Assembly: GCF_011355085.1 (NCBI RefSeq)
Contig: NZ_VXCP01000013.1
Location: forward strand, 85,676-149,675
Length of the DNA stretch: 64,000 nt
Direction: 5' to 3'
DNA from: Pseudomonas akapageensis
Lineage (GTDB): Bacteria > Pseudomonadota > Gammaproteobacteria > Pseudomonadales > Pseudomonadaceae
Translations under genes and position numbers: made by a program
The notes under the pieces: model-generated
The model's input: the letters and a program-made list of their open reading frames with translations, nothing else
Database searches by the model: none
Told to the model about the DNA's origin: nothing
Part shown: one piece after another, positions 30,980-40,274 of the stretch
Position numbering within the stretch: position 1 is the first letter of the stretch
Layout: each line of letters begins with the position of its first letter

Positions 30980-32017
30980 ATGAAGCTCACGCCAGCCCAA
31001 CTCAATAAGCACCTGCAAGGCAGCCTCGCGCCGATCTACGTGGTCAGCGGCGATGATCCACTGCTCTGCCAGGAAGCCGCGGATGCCATTCGGGCAGCGG
31101 CTCGCCAGCAAGGTTTTGACGAACGCCAGGTCTTCAGCGCCGACGCCAATTTCGATTGGGGCACGCTGCTGCAGGCCGGTGCGAGCCTTTCGCTGTTCGC
31201 GCAACGGCGCCTGCTGGAACTGCGCCTGCCTTCGGGCAAGCCCGGCGACAAGGGCGCCGCAGCGCTGATCGAGTATTGCTCGCGCCCTGCCGAAGACACC
31301 CTGCTGCTGATCAGCCTGCCCAAGCTCGATGGCAGCGCGCAAAAAACCAAGTGGGGCAAGGCGCTGGTCGAAGGGGTGCAAACCCAGTTCATACAGATCT
31401 GGCCGGTTGACGCCGCGCAGTTGCCACAATGGATCCGCCAACGCCTGTCCCAGGCGGGGCTTGCCGCGCAACAGGACGCTATCGAGCTGATTGCCGCCCG
31501 GGTCGAAGGCAATCTGTTGGCCGCCGCCCAGGAAATCGAAAAGCTCAAACTGCTGGCCGAAGACAACCAGATCACGGTTGAGACCGTTCAATCGGCGGTG
31601 GCCGACAGCGCCCGTTTCGACGTGTTCGGCCTGGTCGACGCCATTCTCAACGGCGAAGCCGCCCATGCCTTGCGCATGCTTGAAGGCCTGCGCGGCGAAG
31701 GCGTCGAACCGCCGGTAATCCTCTGGGCCCTGGCCCGGGAGCTGCGCCTGCTGGCGAGCCTGTCCCAGCAATACAGCCAGGGCGTGCCACTGGACAAAGC
31801 CTTCAGCCAGGCCCGGCCGCCCGTCTGGGACAAGCGCAAACCGCTGATGAGCAAAGCCCTGCAACGGCATTCGGCGTTGCGCTGGGGGCAACTGCTGCAG
31901 GACGCGCAACGGATCGACGCGCAGATCAAGGGGCAGGCGGCGGGGTCGCCCTGGACCGGATTGGCGCGGTTGGTTTTGTTGATGGCGGGGCAGCGGTTGG
32001 CGTTGCCTGCTGAGTAA
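30980..32017 (+). CDS. holA: DNA polymerase III subunit delta
   Basis: A 345-residue clamp-loader delta subunit, which opens the beta clamp. The N-terminus KLTPAQLNKHLQGSLAPIYVVSGDDPLLCQEAADAIR is typical, and the Phe of SLSLFAQRRLLELRLPSGKPGDKG is the beta-binding wedge region. It has an AAA+ fold without Walker motifs, as normal for delta. A 19-base palindrome (GGGGCGC-CGAG-CGCCCC) sits just before the start, in the lptE-holA gap. Ends before a REP pair. Confidence 0.95.
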   Translation: MKLTPAQLNKHLQGSLAPIYVVSGDDPLLCQEAADAIRAAARQQGFDERQVFSADANFDWGTLLQAGASLSLFAQRRLLELRLPSGKPGDKGAAALIEYCSRPAEDTLLLISLPKLDGSAQKTKWGKALVEGVQTQFIQIWPVDAAQLPQWIRQRLSQAGLAAQQDAIELIAARVEGNLLAAAQEIEKLKLLAEDNQITVETVQSAVADSARFDVFGLVDAILNGEAAHALRMLEGLRGEGVEPPVILWALARELRLLASLSQQYSQGVPLDKAFSQARPPVWDKRKPLMSKALQRHSALRWGQLLQDAQRIDAQIKGQAAGSPWTGLARLVLLMAGQRLALPAE

Positions 32018-32046
32018 GCTTGAGCCTTGCATCGCTTTATCTGGCC

Positions 32047-32116
32047 TCATCGCTGGCAAGCCAGCTCCCACAACGGTCTGTGGTGAACCCTGTGGGAGCT
32101 GGCTTGCCAGCGATGA
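32047..32116. repeat. REP palindromic pair, family B
   Basis: Two perfectly complementary 26-base arms (32047-32072 and 32091-32116), containing TGGCAAGCCAGCTCCCACA and its complement, around an 18-base centre. This is the best-known fluorescens-group REP sequence. It lies between holA and arfA. Confidence 0.9.
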
Positions 32117-32179
32117 AAGCACCGCCGATATCTCTGCTATGCTACCGCGCGATCCAAAACCCCTCGGAGAATCCCGATC

Positions 32180-32344
32180 ATGAGCAAAAAGCCATCACCA
32201 TGTGGCCCCAACAAGGCCAAATCCATCATCGCCCAACCCCTGTTCCGCAGCCGCCAGGAACCATCGAAAAAGGGCAAAGGCAGCTACCGCCGCGAAGCCT
32301 TCCACTCGAAAGATTGGGAGGCTTTTTACTTTTTAGCGGCATGA
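32180..32344 (+). CDS. arfA: Alternative ribosome-rescue factor ArfA
   Basis: A 54-codon gene too short for usual length cut-offs. The frame reads MSKKPSPCGPNKAKSIIAQP, then LFRSRQEPSKKGKGSYRREAF, then HSKDWEAFYFLAA. KKGKGSYRR is the hallmark ArfA motif that anchors the factor in the empty mRNA channel of a stalled ribosome, where it recruits release factor 2. GGAG lies about ten bases before the ATG. As in E. coli, the reading frame contains its own transcription terminator (32295-32327), so most mRNAs should lack a stop codon and the product be degraded through tmRNA unless trans-translation fails. Confidence 0.9.
   Translation: MSKKPSPCGPNKAKSIIAQPLFRSRQEPSKKGKGSYRREAFHSKDWEAFYFLAA
32295..32327 (+). 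terminator. Intrinsic terminator inside the arfA reading frame
   Basis: A 9-bp stem (32295-32303 with 32316-32324, one G-U pair) with a 12-base loop is followed at once by TTTTT, ten to twenty bases before the arfA stop codon. Transcripts ending here would be non-stop. RNase III cutting of the same hairpin would have the same effect. Confidence 0.75.
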
Positions 32345-32405
32345 AGCCTGAACCGACGCAGGCATGGTATGGTCTCAACTTGACCTGTAATACCTGGACC
32401 CGTGC

Positions 32406-33728
32406 ATGCCTTTTAGACTTTCTCATCGTTGGCAGTTACGCCAACTGATCGCTGCCTCCAGCCTCATCCTTCTCGTTGCCTGCGCGGAAAAGCCTACCGC
32501 CGCCGACGCCGTGCCGCTTGCACCTGCCCCAGCCGCTACGCCCGCCCCTGTGGTGCCCAGCACTGCACCCGTGGATACCAGCATCGAAATTCAACCGACC
32601 CAGTCTTTCAGTGAATGGCAGGCCGGCTTTCGTCAGCAGGCCTTGCAGGCCGGCATCACGCCAACCACGTTCGACCACGCCTTCGCCGGCGTAGAGCCGG
32701 ACATGAGCGTAATCAAGGCCGACCGCAGCCAGCCGGAGTTCGCCAGGCCCGTATGGGAATACCTCGATGGTGCCCTGTCGCCTACACGCGTGCGCAAGGG
32801 CCAGACGCTGCTGACCCAGTACGACGACATCCTGCAGCGCATCGAACAGCGCTACGGCGTCGATCGCGGGGCCCTGGTGGCCGTTTGGGGGATGGAGAGC
32901 AACTTCGGCCAGTTCCAGGGCGACAAGTCGGTGATCCGCTCGCTGGCGACCCTGGCCTATGAAGGCCGTCGACCGGCCTTTGCCCAGAGCCAGTTGCTGG
33001 CGGCCCTGCAAATCCTGCAGAACGGTGACATCCAGCCCGAGGCCATGCTTGGCTCCTGGGCTGGTGCGATGGGCCAGACTCAATTCATCCCCACGACCTA
33101 TAACACCCATGCCGTGGACTTCGACGGCGACGGGCGCCGGGACATCTGGAACAGCGCCGCCGATGCCCTGGCGTCGACCGCACACTACTTGCAAAGCTCT
33201 GGCTGGCAAACCGGCCAACCCTGGGGCCTGGAAGTTCAGCTTCCGCAAAACTTCGACTACGCATTGGCCGATGGCAGCATCCGCAAAAGTACGGCCGAAT
33301 GGCTGCAACTGGGCCTGAAACTGCCGGCTGGTGCACGCCTGCCGGTCGGCTCCGAGCAACTCTCCGCCGCCCTGCTGCTGCCAGCGGGTTATCGCGGCCC
33401 GGCGTTCCTGCTGTTCGACAACTTCCGCGCCATCTTGAAGTACAACAACTCGTCGTCCTATGCGCTGGGTGTAAGCCTGTTGTCCGAGCGCTTCGGAGGG
33501 GCGGGTTACATTCGCGGCGAATGGCCGAAGGATGATGTGCCGCTCAGCCGCTCCGAGCGCATCGAGCTGCAAAACCTGCTCAGCGCCAACAACTACGACG
33601 CGGGCAATCCCGACGGCATTATCGGCGCCAATACCCGCAAGGCGATCCGCAGCGCCCAGCAGAGCCTCGGCTGGCCGGCGGATGGTTACCCGACTCACAA
33701 ATTGCTGGAAAGCCTGCGCAATCGCTGA
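32406..33728 (+). CDS. sltB3: Lytic murein transglycosylase SltB3-like lipoprotein
   Basis: A 440-residue MltB-family (SLT_2) lytic transglycosylase that cleaves the MurNAc-GlcNAc bond with 1,6-anhydro ring formation. The lipobox LVAC puts the lipid Cys at 26. After a Pro/Ala linker, the catalytic domain (about 60-360) has the Glu in VAVWGMESNFGQF and the calcium-loop-like DFDGDGRRDIW. A C-terminal peptidoglycan-binding domain (about 375-438, LQNLLSANNYDAGNPDGIIG) follows. Position and architecture match P. aeruginosa PA3992, SltB3. It ends at a two-way terminator. Confidence 0.88.
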   Translation: MPFRLSHRWQLRQLIAASSLILLVACAEKPTAADAVPLAPAPAATPAPVVPSTAPVDTSIEIQPTQSFSEWQAGFRQQALQAGITPTTFDHAFAGVEPDMSVIKADRSQPEFARPVWEYLDGALSPTRVRKGQTLLTQYDDILQRIEQRYGVDRGALVAVWGMESNFGQFQGDKSVIRSLATLAYEGRRPAFAQSQLLAALQILQNGDIQPEAMLGSWAGAMGQTQFIPTTYNTHAVDFDGDGRRDIWNSAADALASTAHYLQSSGWQTGQPWGLEVQLPQNFDYALADGSIRKSTAEWLQLGLKLPAGARLPVGSEQLSAALLLPAGYRGPAFLLFDNFRAILKYNNSSSYALGVSLLSERFGGAGYIRGEWPKDDVPLSRSERIELQNLLSANNYDAGNPDGIIGANTRKAIRSAQQSLGWPADGYPTHKLLESLRNR

Positions 33729-33746
33729 ACCAGCCAAATCGCAGCC

Positions 33747-33780
33747 AAAAAAAAAGCCGACGGTCACGTCGGCTTTTTTT
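33747..33780. terminator. Bidirectional terminator between sltB3 and lipA
   Basis: Nine A's, a GCCGACG stem, a 4-base loop, CGTCGGC and seven T's. The symmetry serves sltB3 on the plus strand and lipA on the minus strand. Confidence 0.9.
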
Positions 33781-33790
33781 GTGGGAAAGA

Positions 33791-34819
33791 TCAGAGCTTG
33801 ATCTTGGCCTCATGCGCCTGCTGGTCGGCATGGTACGAGGAACGTACCAGTGGACCGGAAGCGACGTTCTTGAAGCCCATCTTGTAGCCTTCCTCGGCGA
33901 ACCAGGCGAAGGTGTCCGGGTGCACGAAACGTTGCACCGGCAAGTGGCTGCGCGATGGCTGCAGGTACTGGCCCAGGGTCAGCATGTCGATGTTGTGCTC
34001 GCGCATGCGCTGCATCACCTCGATGACTTCCTCGTCGGTCTCGCCCAGGCCCAGCATCAAGCCGGACTTGGTCGGTACGTGGGGCACCAGTTCCTTGAAT
34101 TTCTGCAGCAGGGTCAGCGACCACTGGTAGTCCGAACCCGGACGTGCAGCCTTGTAGAGGCGCGGCACGGTTTCCAGGTTGTGGTTGAAGACATCCGGCG
34201 GCTCTTGCGCAGTGATGGCCAGCGCCACGTCCATGCGGCCACGGTAGTCCGGAACCAGGGTCTCGAGCTGGACACCCGGCGACAGCAGGCGGATTTCCCG
34301 CAGGCAGTCGGCAAAGTGCTGGGCACCACCGTCACGCAGGTCGTCACGGTCTACCGAGGTGATCACCACGTACTTCAGGCGCAGGTCGGCAATGGCCACG
34401 GCGAGGTTCTTCGGCTCATCCACGTCCAGGGGTTTTGGACGGCCATGACCGACGTCGCAGAACGGGCAGCGACGGGTGCAGATGTCACCCATGATCATGA
34501 AGGTCGCGGTACCGCCCGAGAAACACTCGCCCAGGTTCGGGCAGGAGGCTTCTTCGCAGACGCTGTGCAGCTTGTGCTTGCGCAGCAGTTGCTTGATACG
34601 GTCGACCTCCGGGGAAACCGGGATACGCACGCGGATCCAGTCGGGTTTCTTCGGCAGTTCCTCGGTCGGGATGATCTTGACCGGGATACGGGCGACCTTT
34701 TCGGCACCACGCAATTTCACGCCTGCTTCTACCTTCGGACGAGCCGCGCGCTCAGTACCATCGAGCGTCGGGATCACGGTTTGCACGGCGTCTTGCACCG
34801 CTTCATGCGCAGTAGTCAT
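33791..34819 (-). CDS. lipA: Lipoyl synthase LipA
   Basis: A 342-residue radical-SAM enzyme that inserts two sulfurs into protein-bound octanoyl groups. The auxiliary cluster cysteines are in [15 protein letters not shown], and the SAM cluster is [13 protein letters not shown]. The C-terminal serine ligand is near [12 protein letters not shown]. It is full length. The start lies two bases after the lipB stop, so lipB and lipA are co-transcribed. Confidence 0.97.
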   Translation of the reverse strand: MTTAHEAVQDAVQTVIPTLDGTERAARPKVEAGVKLRGAEKVARIPVKIIPTEELPKKPDWIRVRIPVSPEVDRIKQLLRKHKLHSVCEEASCPNLGECFSGGTATFMIMGDICTRRCPFCDVGHGRPKPLDVDEPKNLAVAIADLRLKYVVITSVDRDDLRDGGAQHFADCLREIRLLSPGVQLETLVPDYRGRMDVALAITAQEPPDVFNHNLETVPRLYKAARPGSDYQWSLTLLQKFKELVPHVPTKSGLMLGLGETDEEVIEVMQRMREHNIDMLTLGQYLQPSRSHLPVQRFVHPDTFAWFAEEGYKMGFKNVASGPLVRSSYHADQQAHEAKIKL

Positions 34820-34821
34820 AT

Positions 34822-35466
34822 TCAGTCGATTCCGCCCGTAAGGGTCGTCTGCTCAGCATAGTCGAGGTGTTTGACGAGCTGCGCGCGCAGCCGGGCACTT
34901 ACCTCGGCAAATTCAATCGGCCCTGCATGGTCGCGCAACTGGGTCATCGCCAGCCCCGCATAACCACAGGGATTAATCCGCTGAAATGGCGCGAGGTCCA
35001 TATCAACGTTCAAGGCCAGCCCGTGGAAAGAGCAGCCATTGCGAATCCGTAAACCGAGGGAGGCGATTTTCGCTCCGTCGACATAGACGCCGGGGGCATC
35101 CGCCTTGGCGGCTGCCTCGACGCCGTAACTGGCCAGCAGGTCGATCAGGCTGCGCTCGATCCGGCTGACCAGATCGCGTACGCCAAAGCCAAGCCTGCGT
35201 ACATCGAGCAGCAGGTAGGCGACCAACTGACCGGGGCCATGATAAGTCACCTGACCGCCACGATCGACCTGAACCACTGGAATGTCACCCGGCAACAGCA
35301 GGTGCTCGGCCTTGCCGGCCTGGCCCTGGGTGAACACAGGTGGATGCTGGACGAGCCAGATTTCATCGGCGGTCTCCGGGCCCCGCTCGTCGGTAAACCG
35401 ACGCATGGCCTGCCAGACTGGCTCATAGGCCATCAGGCCAAGGTCGCGAAAGCCCAGGTTCGGCAT
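34822..35466 (-). CDS. lipB: Octanoyltransferase LipB
   Basis: A 214-residue enzyme that moves octanoate from acyl-carrier protein to target lipoyl domains. Signatures are [45 protein letters not shown] (the RGG-x-T-x-HGPGQ motif), and the catalytic Lys/Cys pair region [23 protein letters not shown] and [14 protein letters not shown]. The ATG shares one base with the stop of the upstream ybeD-type gene. Confidence 0.96.
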   Translation of the reverse strand: MPNLGFRDLGLMAYEPVWQAMRRFTDERGPETADEIWLVQHPPVFTQGQAGKAEHLLLPGDIPVVQVDRGGQVTYHGPGQLVAYLLLDVRRLGFGVRDLVSRIERSLIDLLASYGVEAAAKADAPGVYVDGAKIASLGLRIRNGCSFHGLALNVDMDLAPFQRINPCGYAGLAMTQLRDHAGPIEFAEVSARLRAQLVKHLDYAEQTTLTGGID

Positions 35467-35741
35467 TACAGCACCATGTGCACGAAGCCGGTAGCCCGCA
35501 GCTCGCTGTTGATGTTGTACAGCTGGTCCTGGTCGGTGGCGACGATATGCAACTGGATGGTGGTGTACTTGCCATTGGTGCTCTGGCGCTCGTCCACGCG
35601 ATTATCGTTGATCGTCGCGTGTTTCCTGACGATCTCGATGATCTTGTCCTTGTTACCCACACCCGTGTCACTGATCACCTTGACCGGGTAATCAACGTTG
35701 GGGAATTCGATCTTTGGCGCCTTTACTTCGGTATCGGTCAT
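35466..35741 (-). CDS. DUF493 (YbeD) family protein
   Basis: A 91-residue YbeD-like protein, with an ACT-like ferredoxin fold expected ([29 protein letters not shown] and a [20 protein letters not shown] second half). E. coli YbeD lies in the same dacA-ybeD-lipB order. A regulatory role in lipoate or allosteric sensing is suspected but unproven. Its stop TAA overlaps the lipB ATG by one base. A 9-bp inverted repeat (35779-35787 / 35805-35813) lies in the gap to dacC. Confidence 0.92.
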   Translation of the reverse strand: MTDTEVKAPKIEFPNVDYPVKVISDTGVGNKDKIIEIVRKHATINDNRVDERQSTNGKYTTIQLHIVATDQDQLYNINSELRATGFVHMVL

Positions 35742-35827
35742 GGCGTAACGGCCTCGTAAGCGTAAGCCGTGGCGACGGGCATGGCCCCGAGCGGGATCTG
35801 CGCAGGGCCATGCAGGTGCACACTAAT

Positions 35828-36988
35828 TCAGTTGAACAAGCCGTAGAAGAATAGACGAATGCTATCCCACACACGGCGCAAGAAACCACCTTCCTCGACG
35901 GCATCGAGGGCGATCAGGTCGGCGCTGTGCACAACCTTGTCATCCAGTTTGACCTCAACTTTACCGATAACGTCACCCTTGGCGATCGGAGCGATCAGTT
36001 GCGGATTCATGGTCATGCTAGCAGCCAGCTTTTTCAATTGGCCTTTAGGCAAAGTCATGGCCAGATCATCGGCCAGACCGGCCTTGACCTGACGCTCGCT
36101 ACCCTTCCATACCGGCGCCTGGGCAAGCTCGGTACCCTTCTGATAGAAGGTCTGGGTTTCGAAGAAGCGGAAGCCGTAAGTCAGCAGCTTCTGGGTTTCG
36201 GCCGCACGAGCCTGTTCGCTGTTGGTACCGAATACCACGGCGATCAAACGCATGCCGTCACGCACAGCCGAGGACACCATGCAGTAGCCGGCTTCGTCGG
36301 TGTGACCGGTTTTCAGGCCATCGACGGTCTTGTCGCGCCACAGCAGCAGGTTGCGGTTAGGCTGCTTGATGCCGTTCCAGAAGAACTCTTTCTGCGAGTA
36401 GATCGCGTAGTGCGCCGGATCTTCGTGAATGATCGCCCGCGCCAGCAGCGACATGTCGTGCGCCGAGGAGTAGTGCTCCGGGTTAGGCAGGCCGGTGGCG
36501 TTCATGAAGTGGCTGTTGGACATGCCGAGATTTTCAGCTGTCTTGTTCATCAGGTCGGCGAAGGCGTCTTCGCTGCCGGCGATATGCTCGGCGACCGCGA
36601 CACTGGCGTCGTTGCCGGACTGGATGATGATGCCGTGCAGCAGGTCGCTGAGGCTGACCTGAGTGCCGACCTTGATGAACATGCGCGAACCGCCCGTACG
36701 CCAGGCGTGTTCACTGACGGTGACCGGATCGTTCTCCCCCACCTGGCCACGACGGATTTCCAGGGTCGCGATGTAGGCAGTCATCAGCTTGGTCAGGCTG
36801 GCTGGCGGCAGACGCTGGTCGCCGTTGTTTTCAACCAGGATTTGGCCGCTCGACGCTTCCATGAGCACATAAGCCTTGGCAGCGAGTTGCGGCGCAGCCG
36901 GCATCATTTGCTCTGCCGCCCAGGCGGCAGGGGTGATCATGAGCGGGATAAGCAGGCTCAGGCGTTTGGCAAAGGTGGTGATGTTCAT
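35828..36988 (-). CDS. dacC: D-alanyl-D-alanine carboxypeptidase (PBP5)
   Basis: A 386-residue low-molecular-weight penicillin-binding protein that trims the terminal D-Ala of peptidoglycan pentapeptides. A signal peptide ends near residue 24 (AAWAAEQ). Active-site motifs are PPASLTKLM (S-x-x-K), IIQSGNDAS (S-G-N) and GLKTGHTDEAG (K-T-G). The C-terminal PBP5 domain and an amphipathic membrane anchor (RRVWDSIRLFFYGLFN) are present. E. coli names would be dacA; the P. aeruginosa homologue PA3999 is called dacC. Confidence 0.94.
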   Translation of the reverse strand: MNITTFAKRLSLLIPLMITPAAWAAEQMMPAAPQLAAKAYVLMEASSGQILVENNGDQRLPPASLTKLMTAYIATLEIRRGQVGENDPVTVSEHAWRTGGSRMFIKVGTQVSLSDLLHGIIIQSGNDASVAVAEHIAGSEDAFADLMNKTAENLGMSNSHFMNATGLPNPEHYSSAHDMSLLARAIIHEDPAHYAIYSQKEFFWNGIKQPNRNLLLWRDKTVDGLKTGHTDEAGYCMVSSAVRDGMRLIAVVFGTNSEQARAAETQKLLTYGFRFFETQTFYQKGTELAQAPVWKGSERQVKAGLADDLAMTLPKGQLKKLAASMTMNPQLIAPIAKGDVIGKVEVKLDDKVVHSADLIALDAVEEGGFLRRVWDSIRLFFYGLFN

Positions 36989-37099
36989 CCGTCTCTCGAA
37001 ATTGCTAATGGGCTCATGCCCTCGCGGGCAAAACGTGTTCCAGGCCCTGAGGCCTGGCGGGCAAAACGGCCATTGTACAGCCTGTTTTGATATTGGGGG

Positions 37100-38101
37100 T
37101 CAGTCTGCCGTCACTACGCTCGGTTGGCCGAGGTTGGCCAGACGAACGCTGTTCTGTACTTGTTGCGCTTGCCCCGGATTGTCCATCGGCCCCAACCGGA
37201 CCCGATGCAGCGTCTGCTGATTGCGCACGATTGAACTGATGAAGACTGGCGTGTTGACCATCGTGCTCAATTTCGACCGCAACAGCTCGGCAGCGTCCGG
37301 GTTGGCGAATGCGCCCACCTGCAGATACACACCCGACGCTTGCGCGGAAGGATTGTTCTTTGCGGCGACCGGAACCGGTACGACGGCAGCGGCATGCTGT
37401 TGCGGTGGCGGCGTCCATTGCTCGACCGTCCCGGTAGACGGCGTCAGTGCCGGCTGCGCCTGGGCGACCTGCGGCTCATTGAGCATCAGCGGTGCCGGAC
37501 GGCCCCTCTGCGCCCAATATTGCTGTGGATCGATGCCTTCGACCTTGACCCTGGCCGTGCCGATCTCGGCATAACCGAGCTTCTTGGCTGCGGCATAGGA
37601 AAGGTCGATGATGCGATCGGAATAGAACGGACCGCGGTCGTTGACCCGCAATATCACGCTCTTGTTGTTGTCCAGGTTGGTCACTCGTACATAACTGGGC
37701 AAGGGCAGTGTCTTGTGCGCAGCACTCATGCCGTACAGGTCATACACCTCGCCGTTGGCCGTGTTCTGCCCGTGAAACTTGGTGCCGTACCAGGATGCCG
37801 TCCCCGAAGCGACATAGCTTTTGGAGTCGCTCATCGGAAAGTAGGTCTTGCCCAGCACCGTATAGGGGTTGGCCTTGTAGGGGCCGGTGTGCTGGGTCGG
37901 CACGGCGTCGGGAATGCGCGACACATCCACGTCCCACCATGGCGCACCGTCCTTGTGGGCACGGTTGATATCCAGCCCTGGCTTGGCCCGGACCGCCGTA
38001 CTCTGTTGCGTTGGACGGCTGGTCGAACAACTGACCACCAGCAAGGTCAGCGCCGCATAGGTCAGCAGCTTCAAAGGTGCGCGACTCGGCAGTGCTCGCA
38101 T
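37100..38101 (-). CDS. rlpA: Septal-ring lytic transglycosylase RlpA
   Basis: A 333-residue lipoprotein that cleaves naked (stem-less) glycan strands at the division site in P. aeruginosa. The signal ends with a lipobox LLVVSC. The double-psi beta-barrel domain (about 95-195) has SGTASWYGTKFHGQNTANGEVYD and VRVNDRGPFYSDRIIDLS with the catalytic Asp, and a C-terminal SPOR domain (about 255-330, GVYLQVGAFANPDAAELL). The start overlaps the mltB stop by one base. Confidence 0.95.
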   Translation of the reverse strand: MRALPSRAPLKLLTYAALTLLVVSCSTSRPTQQSTAVRAKPGLDINRAHKDGAPWWDVDVSRIPDAVPTQHTGPYKANPYTVLGKTYFPMSDSKSYVASGTASWYGTKFHGQNTANGEVYDLYGMSAAHKTLPLPSYVRVTNLDNNKSVILRVNDRGPFYSDRIIDLSYAAAKKLGYAEIGTARVKVEGIDPQQYWAQRGRPAPLMLNEPQVAQAQPALTPSTGTVEQWTPPPQQHAAAVVPVPVAAKNNPSAQASGVYLQVGAFANPDAAELLRSKLSTMVNTPVFISSIVRNQQTLHRVRLGPMDNPGQAQQVQNSVRLANLGQPSVVTAD

Positions 38102-39111
38102 TATTTGCCACCCCGTGCTTGAACCAGCATTTCCGACAGTTGATGCACCGCCATAGCGTACATCACGCTGCGGTTATAGCGCGTGATCGCATAAAAGTTC
38201 TTAAGGCCGATCCAGTATTCGGGGCCGAATTCGCCATCGAGCCGGAAAGCGGTGACCGGCAGATCGTCGCGCAGCGCATCATGACTCGACCAGCCCAATG
38301 CTCGCAACTGCCCGACCGTCATGACCGGCTCGATACCCGGGCTGAGCCCCTCGTCGACACGCTCGCCGCGAACCTGCGCCCGGCTTACCACTCCTTCCCC
38401 GGCGACCCAGCCATGGCGCTTGAAATAACTGGCGACACTGCCAATGGCATCGTCCGGGTCGTTCCAGATATTGATGTGGCCATCACTGTCGAAATCCACC
38501 GCGAACGCCCTGAAACTGCTCGGCATGAACTGCGGCAACCCCATTGCCCCGGCGTACGACCCCTTGAGTGTCAGCGGATCGAGCTGCTCTTCACGGGCCA
38601 GCAACAGGAACTCACGCAACTCCTTGCGGAAGAAGTCGGCACGTGGCGGATAATCGAAACCCAGGGTCGACAGTGCATCGATCACCCGGTAGTTGCCGGT
38701 GTTGCGGCCAAAGAAGGTTTCCACGCCGATAATCGAGACGATCACCTGGGCCGGCACGCCATATTCCTGCTCGGCGCGCGCCAGGGCCGCTTCGTGCTGG
38801 CGCCAGAAGTCGACACCGCGAGCGATGCGTGCGTCGGTGATGAACATGGGGCGGTATTCTTTCCACGGCTTGACCCGCTCGGCCGGGCGCGAAATGGCGT
38901 CGAGAATCGACTGCTTGCGCTCGACCTCGCGGAACACCCCCATCAATTGCTCTCCAGCGAAGCCATAGTCGCGGGTCATCTCGCCCACGAACGCAGCCAC
39001 TTGCGGCGAACCTTCATAGTCGCCAGCCGTCGCCAATTGCGACGCGCCAAGGATGCTTACCAAGCCGACCCATGGAACAGACCGAGTCGCCCAGTGACGC
39101 ATTGCTTGCAT
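38101..39111 (-). CDS. mltB: Lytic murein transglycosylase B (SltB1/MltB)
   Basis: A 336-residue MltB-type lytic transglycosylase. After a signal peptide (WVGLVSILGASQLATA), the SLT_2 domain has the catalytic Glu in VSIIGVETFFGRNTGNYR and LPQFMPSSFRAFAVDFDSDGHINIWN. No lipobox is visible, fitting the soluble P. aeruginosa SltB1 (PA4001). The ATG at 39111 has AGGTGA upstream; the longer frame to 39147 is not supported. The start is just past the rodA stop, which it overlaps if the upstream codons are used. Confidence 0.93.
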   Translation of the reverse strand: MQAMRHWATRSVPWVGLVSILGASQLATAGDYEGSPQVAAFVGEMTRDYGFAGEQLMGVFREVERKQSILDAISRPAERVKPWKEYRPMFITDARIARGVDFWRQHEAALARAEQEYGVPAQVIVSIIGVETFFGRNTGNYRVIDALSTLGFDYPPRADFFRKELREFLLLAREEQLDPLTLKGSYAGAMGLPQFMPSSFRAFAVDFDSDGHINIWNDPDDAIGSVASYFKRHGWVAGEGVVSRAQVRGERVDEGLSPGIEPVMTVGQLRALGWSSHDALRDDLPVTAFRLDGEFGPEYWIGLKNFYAITRYNRSVMYAMAVHQLSEMLVQARGGK

Positions 39112-39128
39112 GAAATTCTTCACCTTAA

Positions 39129-40274
39129 TCAAACCTGTGCAATCCACTTGCGATGGGTATGGATCGACATTAATACCCCGAACGCCGACAGCAGCGTCAC
39201 CAGCGACGTTCCGCCATAGCTGATGAAGGGAAGCGGCACCCCCACGACAGGCAGGAGGCCGCTGACCATACCGATATTGACGAAAACATAAACAAAAAAC
39301 GTCATGGTCAGGCTGCCCGCCAGCAGCTTGCCAAACAGGGTCTGGGCCTGGGCCGTGATGACCAGGCCGCGTCCGATCAGCAGCAGATAGATCAACAGCA
39401 GCGCGCAGATACCCACCAGACCGAACTCTTCGCCCATTACGGCAATGATGAAGTCGGTGTGGCTCTCCGGCAGAAAGTCCAGGTGCGACTGCGTCCCGAG
39501 CAGCCAGCCCTTGCCGAATACACCGCCCGAACCGATGGCCGCCTTGGACTGGATAATGTTCCAGCCAGTGCCTAGCGGGTCGCTTTCAGGGTCGAGGAAG
39601 GTCAGAATCCGCTGCTTCTGGTAGTCATGCATGAAGAAGAACCACATGGCCACGGCCACCGGTACTGCCGCCGCAACCACGCTGAGGATCCAGCGCCAGC
39701 GCAGGCCGCCCATGAACAACACGAACGCACCACCGGCCAGGATCAGCAGCGATGTGCCCAGGTCCGGCTGGCGCACGATCAGGATGAACGGAACACCAAT
39801 CAACATCAGGCTGATCGCCACATGCTTGAGATGCGGCGGCAACGAACGCTTGGCCAGATACCAGGCGATGGTTGCCGGCATGATGATCTTCATGAACTCC
39901 GAGGGCTGGAAGCGAATCACCCCCGGAATGTTGATCCAGCGCGTGGCACCCATGGCGTTGTGCCCCATCACGTCCACCACGACCAGCAGGACCACCCCGA
40001 ACACATAGGCCAGAGGTACCCAACGGGCCATGAACCGGGGCTCGAACTGGGCAATCACGAACATCGAGACCAGGCCGATGCCAAAGGAGGTGGCCTGCTT
40101 GATCAGCAGGTCCCAGTCTTTGCCGCTGGCCGAATACAGGACGAACAGGCTGCCGGTGGCCAGGGTCAGCAGCAGGATCAGCAAGGGACCATCGATGTGG
40201 ATGCGCTGCAGAAACGTGGCGCGGCGACGCATCACGTCCTCGCTGGAGAGCATGCGGTCGAAATTACTCTTCAC
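39129..40274 (-). CDS. rodA: Rod-shape protein RodA (SEDS glycosyltransferase)
   Basis: A 381-residue SEDS-family peptidoglycan polymerase of the elongasome. About ten membrane helices are seen. Family segments include GATRWINIPGVIRFQPSEFMKI, RQPDLGTSLLILAGG, and the large periplasmic loop with SHTDFIIAVMGEEFG followed by GGTSLVTLLSAFGVLMSI-like C-terminus. The start is a GTG at 40272-40274 with GGAGG nine bases upstream, overlapping the mrdA stop, so the two partners are translationally coupled. Confidence 0.96.
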   Translation of the reverse strand: MKSNFDRMLSSEDVMRRRATFLQRIHIDGPLLILLLTLATGSLFVLYSASGKDWDLLIKQATSFGIGLVSMFVIAQFEPRFMARWVPLAYVFGVVLLVVVDVMGHNAMGATRWINIPGVIRFQPSEFMKIIMPATIAWYLAKRSLPPHLKHVAISLMLIGVPFILIVRQPDLGTSLLILAGGAFVLFMGGLRWRWILSVVAAAVPVAVAMWFFFMHDYQKQRILTFLDPESDPLGTGWNIIQSKAAIGSGGVFGKGWLLGTQSHLDFLPESHTDFIIAVMGEEFGLVGICALLLIYLLLIGRGLVITAQAQTLFGKLLAGSLTMTFFVYVFVNIGMVSGLLPVVGVPLPFISYGGTSLVTLLSAFGVLMSIHTHRKWIAQV

